From Nocardioides panzhihuensis (GTDB lineage Bacteria > Actinomycetota > Actinomycetes > Propionibacteriales > Nocardioidaceae): 64,000 nt of DNA. The translations under genes were made by a program, and so were the position numbers. This document shows positions 60,184-64,000 of this stretch, in pieces (the stretch's first letter is position 1; each line of letters opens with the position of its first letter). The DNA is taken from contig NZ_JACBZR010000001.1 of NCBI RefSeq assembly GCF_013408335.1, positions 4,627,501 through 4,691,500 on the forward strand. The letters are read 5' to 3'. Below the pieces are notes generated by a model. It had not been told where the DNA came from, did no database searches, and was given only the letters and a program-made list of their open reading frames with translations.

Positions 60184-60189
60184 TATGGT
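60184..60189 (+). promoter_or_regulatory. -10 box for AccD3-like gene (leaderless start)
   Basis: TATGGT lies 6 nt before the ATG at 60196. Confidence 0.5.
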
Positions 60190-60195
60190 CGGCCC

Positions 60196-61728
60196 ATGGG
60201 CTTGACCTCCGCTGAGCTGCTCGACCTCGTCCTCGACCCAGGCACGTGGACTCCCTGGGACGCCCCGCCGTCTTACGGCGAGATCCCGGAGGCGTACGCC
60301 GCCGACCTGGCTCGCGCGCGAGAGCGCGCCGGGACCGACGAGTCGGTGGTCACCGGAGAGGCCCGGATCTCCGGACGACGGGTGGCCGTGGTGCTCTCGG
60401 AGTTCCGGTTCCTCGCCGGGTCGATCGGGCGCGCGTCGGCCGAGCGGCTGATCGCCGCCGTGGAGCGGGCGACACGGGAAGGGCTGCCGCTGCTGGCCGG
60501 GCCGGCCTCGGGCGGGACCCGGATGCAGGAAGGTACGCCGGCGTTCGTGCAGATGGTGCGCATCGCCGAGGCGGTCACCCGACACAAGGCGGCCAGGCTC
60601 CCCTACCTCGTCTACCTGCGCCACCCCACCACCGGCGGGGTGATGGCCTCCTGGGGCTCTCTGGGACACGTCACCGTCGCCGAGCCCGAGGCGCTCCTGG
60701 GCTTCTTGGGGCCGAAGGTCTACGAGGTGCTCAACGGTCGGCCCTTCCCCTCCGGCGTCCAGGTCGCGGAGAACCTCTTCGCCCACGGCCTCGTCGACGG
60801 CGTCGTACCTCCCGACGAGCTCGCCGGGCTCGTCGACCGCGTACTCACCATCCTCGACCTCCGGCGCGAGACGTCACTAGCGTCGCCCGAGACGTCACTC
60901 GCGTCGGCCGAGAGGTCACCGGATGACGCCTCGGCCGACGGGAGTGACGCTTCGGCCGACGCGCGCGACTTCTCGGCGATCGACACGTGGGACGCGATCA
61001 CGCGGTCCCGGCGGGCGGACCGGCCCGGGGCGCGAGCGCTGCTCCGGATCGCGGCCTCGGACGTCGTACCTCTCAACGGCACCGGGCAGGGCGAGCGCGA
61101 TCCGGGCCTGATCATCGCGCTGGCCCGGTTCGGGTCGGCGCCGTGTCTGGTGCTGGCCCAGGACCGGCGCGAGCAGGCACATCAGCCGCTGGGTCCGGAG
61201 GGGCTGCGCGAGGCACAGCGCGGGATGAAGCTCGCCGCCGGCCTGGGCCTCCCCGTCGTCACAGTCATCGACACCCCCGGCGCCGCGCTGTCGGCCGAGG
61301 CGGAGAACGGCGGCATCGCCGGCGAGATCGCGCGTACGCTGGGAGCGCTCGTCAACGTCGAGACCCCGACGCTCAGTCTGATGCTCGGCGAGGGCAACGG
61401 TGGCGGCGCGCTCGCCTTCCTCCCCGCCGACCGGGTGGTCGCCGCCCAGCACGCCTGGCTCTCTCCGCTCCCGCCGGAAGGCGCGAGCGCGATCGTGCAC
61501 GGCAACTCCGACCACGCCGCCGAGATGGCCGAGGCACAGCGGGTCCTGGCAGTCGACCTCCAGCAGATCGGCGTGGTCGATCGGATCGTCACGGAGTCCC
61601 CCGACGCCGCCGACGAGCCCGTGGCCTTCTGCCGCCGGGTCGGCGCGATCTTGGAGGACGAGCTGCTCGCGCTGCTCGCCGCCGGCCCGGGCGCCCCGGC
61701 GACTCGGGCTGCTCGTTACGCGCGCTGA
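60196..61728 (+). CDS. Acyl-CoA carboxylase carboxyltransferase subunit (AccD3-like), with repeat-derived linker
   Basis: The 510-residue protein contains both carboxyltransferase halves. The beta-like part (about 60-220) has LAGPASGGTRMQEG and YLRHPTTGGVMASWGSLG. The alpha-like part (about 280-480) has VIDTPGAALSAEAENGGIAG and LMLGEGNGGGAL. It would transfer carboxyl from carboxybiotin to an acyl-CoA. Size and the absence of a zinc finger fit mycobacterial AccD3. The linker (about residues 224-260, TSLASPETSLASAERSPDDA) is encoded by the 21-bp repeat array and resembles the tail of the membrane protein at 23.3 kb. No biotin carboxylase gene is adjacent. It is leaderless. Confidence 0.92.
   Translation: MGLTSAELLDLVLDPGTWTPWDAPPSYGEIPEAYAADLARARERAGTDESVVTGEARISGRRVAVVLSEFRFLAGSIGRASAERLIAAVERATREGLPLLAGPASGGTRMQEGTPAFVQMVRIAEAVTRHKAARLPYLVYLRHPTTGGVMASWGSLGHVTVAEPEALLGFLGPKVYEVLNGRPFPSGVQVAENLFAHGLVDGVVPPDELAGLVDRVLTILDLRRETSLASPETSLASAERSPDDASADGSDASADARDFSAIDTWDAITRSRRADRPGARALLRIAASDVVPLNGTGQGERDPGLIIALARFGSAPCLVLAQDRREQAHQPLGPEGLREAQRGMKLAAGLGLPVVTVIDTPGAALSAEAENGGIAGEIARTLGALVNVETPTLSLMLGEGNGGGALAFLPADRVVAAQHAWLSPLPPEGASAIVHGNSDHAAEMAEAQRVLAVDLQQIGVVDRIVTESPDAADEPVAFCRRVGAILEDELLALLAAGPGAPATRAARYAR
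60867..60980 (+). repeat. 21-bp-period dyad repeat array, coding copy 2
   Basis: Left units beginning CGAGACGTCACT or CGAGAGGTCACC start at 60867, 60888 and 60909. Junction CGAGAGGTCACCGGATGAC is followed by right units starting at 60924, 60945 and 60966. All spacings are 21 bp. The distance from last left to first right unit is 15 bp, as in copy 1. The array encodes the linker between the two carboxyltransferase halves. Confidence 0.9.
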
Positions 61729-61827
61729 CTCACTCCGATCCGAGGACACCCACCGCAACGTCCGCCACGATGGGTGGCTCGGCGCTGCCGACTCCGGCAG
61801 CAACCCCACCGTCGATCGGAGTCTCTC

Positions 61828-62730
61828 GTGCCTCAGATCAACCGTCTCCTCGCCGTCGCGACCATCTCGCTCGCCACGGCCCTACCCGTTCTAGGCGCCA
61901 TCCCGGCGCAGGCCCACGACGGGCGCTTCAGCGCACTGACGTACAACATCGCCGGCCTCCCCGAAGCCATCTCCAGCGCCCCGACACCCCGCAAGAGCGC
62001 CACCAACGAGATCGGCCGACGGATCGACGAGTTCGACATCGTCAACGTCCAGGAGGACTTCAACTACCACGCCTACCTCTACGAGACCGACGTGCACGCC
62101 CACCGCACCCCTACCTCGGGCGGAGTGCCGTTCGGCAGCGGGCTGAACAGCCTGCACCACCAGCCGTACGAGACGCTCGATCGCGTCACCTGGAAGCACT
62201 GCTGGATCGGCTCGGCCGACTGCCTGACCCCGAAAGGGTTCACCTTCCACCGCGCTCAGATCGCCCCGGACACCTGGATCGACGTCTACAACCTGCACGC
62301 CGACGCCGGCGACGGCGACCTGGACGAGGCCGCTCGACGCGGAAACCTCAAGCAGCTGACGGCGTACATCTCCGAGCACTCCGCCGGCAACGCCGTCCTG
62401 GTCATGGGCGACACCAACACGCGCTACACCCGCGAGGGCGACCGCATCTCCGACTTCGCTGCCGCCAACGGTCTCACCGATGCCTGGGTGGAGCTGGTAC
62501 GCAGCGGTGACGAGCCCGACCGCGGCAGCCCCGCCCTGGGGTGCCCGGAGGTGAACCCGGGCGTGGAGTGCGAGGTCGTCGACAAGGTGCTCTACCGCGA
62601 CGGCGACGGTGTCGATCTGAGTGCGACCTCCTACCGCAACCTGGACGCAGACTTCCGCGAGGACGGCACCGACCTGATGGTCTCCGACCACTTCCCCATC
62701 GCCGTCGACTTCAGCTGGACCACCGATTGA
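61828..62730 (+). CDS. Secreted endonuclease/exonuclease/phosphatase-family protein
   Basis: The 300-residue protein has a Sec signal peptide (hydrophobic core, cleavage near AQA/HDG) and the DNase-I-like fold. Its motifs are LTYNIAGLP, a metal-binding Glu in VNVQEDFNYH, the YNLHADAG loop, VMGDTNTRY and the C-terminal SDHFPIAVDF. Secreted members include sphingomyelinases and nucleases. Two Cys pairs may form disulfides. The GTG at 61828 follows CGGAG and puts the signal peptide at the N-terminus. The substrate is unknown. Confidence 0.9.
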   Translation: MPQINRLLAVATISLATALPVLGAIPAQAHDGRFSALTYNIAGLPEAISSAPTPRKSATNEIGRRIDEFDIVNVQEDFNYHAYLYETDVHAHRTPTSGGVPFGSGLNSLHHQPYETLDRVTWKHCWIGSADCLTPKGFTFHRAQIAPDTWIDVYNLHADAGDGDLDEAARRGNLKQLTAYISEHSAGNAVLVMGDTNTRYTREGDRISDFAAANGLTDAWVELVRSGDEPDRGSPALGCPEVNPGVECEVVDKVLYRDGDGVDLSATSYRNLDADFREDGTDLMVSDHFPIAVDFSWTTD

Positions 62731-62754
62731 TCGGCCAATCCCTTGCGCAGGGGC

Positions 62755-62786
62755 TGAACACGTGTTTAGCATTGAACATGCGTTCA
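62755..62786. promoter_or_regulatory. Two tandem TetR-type operators overlapping the TetR start codon
   Basis: TGAACACGTGTTTA (62755-62768) and TGAACATGCGTTCA (62773-62786) are 14-bp palindromes with centres 18 bp apart; the second contains the ATG of the regulator. An outer pair GGGCTGAAC / GTTCAGCCC frames both. This is a typical autoregulatory arrangement. Confidence 0.75.
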
Positions 62787-63449
62787 GCCCTTGCCGACCA
62801 AAGCACCCGCGAGCGGATCCGCGACGCGGCCGTGCTCCGGTTCGCGCGTGACGGCTTCGGTGCCTCGGTCCGCACGATCGCCATCGACGCCGGCGTGAGC
62901 CCGGCCCTCGTGATGCACCACTTCGGCTCGAAGGACGCCCTCCACGCCGAGTGCGACGAGCAGGTGCTCACCGAGATCCGGGCGGCGAAGAACGAGACGA
63001 TCGACGAGCTGGCCTCGGGTGAGGGCATCCTGCACAGGTTCGCGGCCGCGGACGAGTACGCGCCGATGCTCGGTTACGTCCTCCGCTCGCTGCAGGACGG
63101 TGGCCCGGTCGGCCGCGCCTTCATCGAGCAGATGATCGAGGACGCGGTCGGCTACACCAAGCACGGCATCGAGGCAGGGCTGATCAAGCCAAGCCTCGAC
63201 GAGACGGCCAGGGCCCGCTATCTGGTCCTCTCCGCTCTCGGCTCGCTCATGCTCGAGCTGACCCTCAACCCGTCCGAGGACCCCAGCGACATCAGCGGCA
63301 TGGTGCGGAGCTTCCTGGGAACGAGCTATCTCCCGATGATCGAGCTCTACACCCAGGGTGTCTTCACCACCCGCCGGATGCTCGACGAATACCTGCTCTA
63401 CGTCCCGGACCCGCCGCAGGAAGCCGCCACGGAGCCCCCGTCTGAATGA
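62778..63449 (+). CDS. TetR-family transcriptional regulator
   Basis: The 223-residue protein has a TetR HTH at residues about 10-55 (RIRDAAVLRFARDGFGASVR, AGVSPALVMHHFGSKDAL) and a ligand-binding C-terminal domain. The ATG at 62778 gives the usual TetR N-terminus and lies within an operator, so the protein probably represses itself. The next gene, 57 bp downstream on the same strand, is an ABC exporter ATPase, the likely target. The frame is open upstream through the phosphodiesterase gene, but that part is unrelated. Confidence 0.95.
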   Translation: MRSALADQSTRERIRDAAVLRFARDGFGASVRTIAIDAGVSPALVMHHFGSKDALHAECDEQVLTEIRAAKNETIDELASGEGILHRFAAADEYAPMLGYVLRSLQDGGPVGRAFIEQMIEDAVGYTKHGIEAGLIKPSLDETARARYLVLSALGSLMLELTLNPSEDPSDISGMVRSFLGTSYLPMIELYTQGVFTTRRMLDEYLLYVPDPPQEAATEPPSE

Positions 63450-63506
63450 CGCCAGGCCCCGTCGGCGTACGTCCTCCTACTCTCCCAACGCGGAAGCGAG
63501 TTCCTC

Positions 63507-64000
<494 letters not shown>

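Noticed and set aside
59856..60195. 6C RNA or other known structured RNA
   Set aside because: The required paired C-rich hairpin loops were not found, and no known riboswitch core was recognised.
62541..62777. N-terminal extension of the TetR frame
   Set aside because: It overlaps the phosphodiesterase gene and its stop; the ATG at 62778 yields the usual TetR start and an operator-positioned codon.

Overview
The window is high-GC actinobacterial chromosome, most like the Nocardioidaceae (Nocardioides and relatives). The reasons are roughly 70% GC, WhiB7 with its AT-hook, a mycobacterial-type bifunctional dCTP deaminase, an iron-box siderophore operon, an actinobacterial ECF41-like sigma factor, a DesA3-type desaturase/reductase pair, and many genes whose start codon lies 6-7 nt after a TANNNT -10 box (leaderless transcripts). 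The genus is inference. No insertion sequence, prophage, integrase or CRISPR array was seen. The first gene is cut at its 5' end and the last at its 3' end.

Layout. 1-8.3 kb: ribbon-helix-helix protein fragment, DUF4097 protein, SSS transporter with a small membrane partner, then a five-gene iron-siderophore uptake operon (lipoprotein, two permeases, ATPase, siderophore-interacting reductase) behind a DtxR/IdeR-like box. 8.3-13 kb: tag, HTH regulator, VWA surface protein, Ser/Thr kinase, dcd. 13-16.3 kb: SGNH hydrolase, tRNA-Gly(CCC), a PcaB/PurB-type lyase, DUF2461. 16.3-18.9 kb: NTF2-like protein and FadE5-like acyl-CoA dehydrogenase, divergent around a KstR-like site. 18.9-26.9 kb: MFS exporter, LysR/LysE pair, SDR, a repeat-tailed membrane protein, crotonase, phosphoglucomutase. 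26.9-32.8 kb: AhpD-like protein divergent from an ECF41-like sigma factor, whiB7 with a candidate leader peptide, secreted M4 protease, peptidase E. 32.8-38.8 kb: RipA-like membrane protein, desaturase, ferredoxin reductase, PucR-type regulator, VapBC-like pair, DUF4383, PPOX protein.

38.8-53.7 kb is the largest system. Two divergent operons encode a pseudo-transglutaminase, DUF58, MoxR ATPase and a ~2,100-residue membrane-anchored Ig/FN3 protein on one side, and PP2C, FHA and a Ser/Thr kinase on the other. This is the gene set called the PFNA cluster in Bifidobacterium, here split by a 230-bp intergenic region. 53.7-59.1 kb: galT, then a ROK repressor - NagZ-like hexosaminidase - ROK kinase - nagB operon for amino-sugar recycling. 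59.1-64 kb: HNH endonuclease, a candidate small transcript, an AccD3-like carboxyltransferase, a secreted EEP-family phosphodiesterase, and a TetR regulator next to a truncated ABC exporter ATPase.

The most unusual feature is a 21-bp-period repeat built from half-sites CGAG(A/G)NGTCA and TGACGCCTCG. It occurs three times: inside the coding tail of the membrane protein at 23.9 kb, inside the linker of the carboxyltransferase at 60.9 kb, and in the intergenic region at 59.2 kb. The two coding copies share the same dyad architecture (three left units, a near-identical 19-bp junction, then right units) and the same reading frame, although the host proteins are unrelated. A second, REP-like repeat family sits between peptidase E and the RipA-like gene, inside the 5' coding end of the DUF58 gene, and probably as a 21-nt in-frame insertion in pgm.
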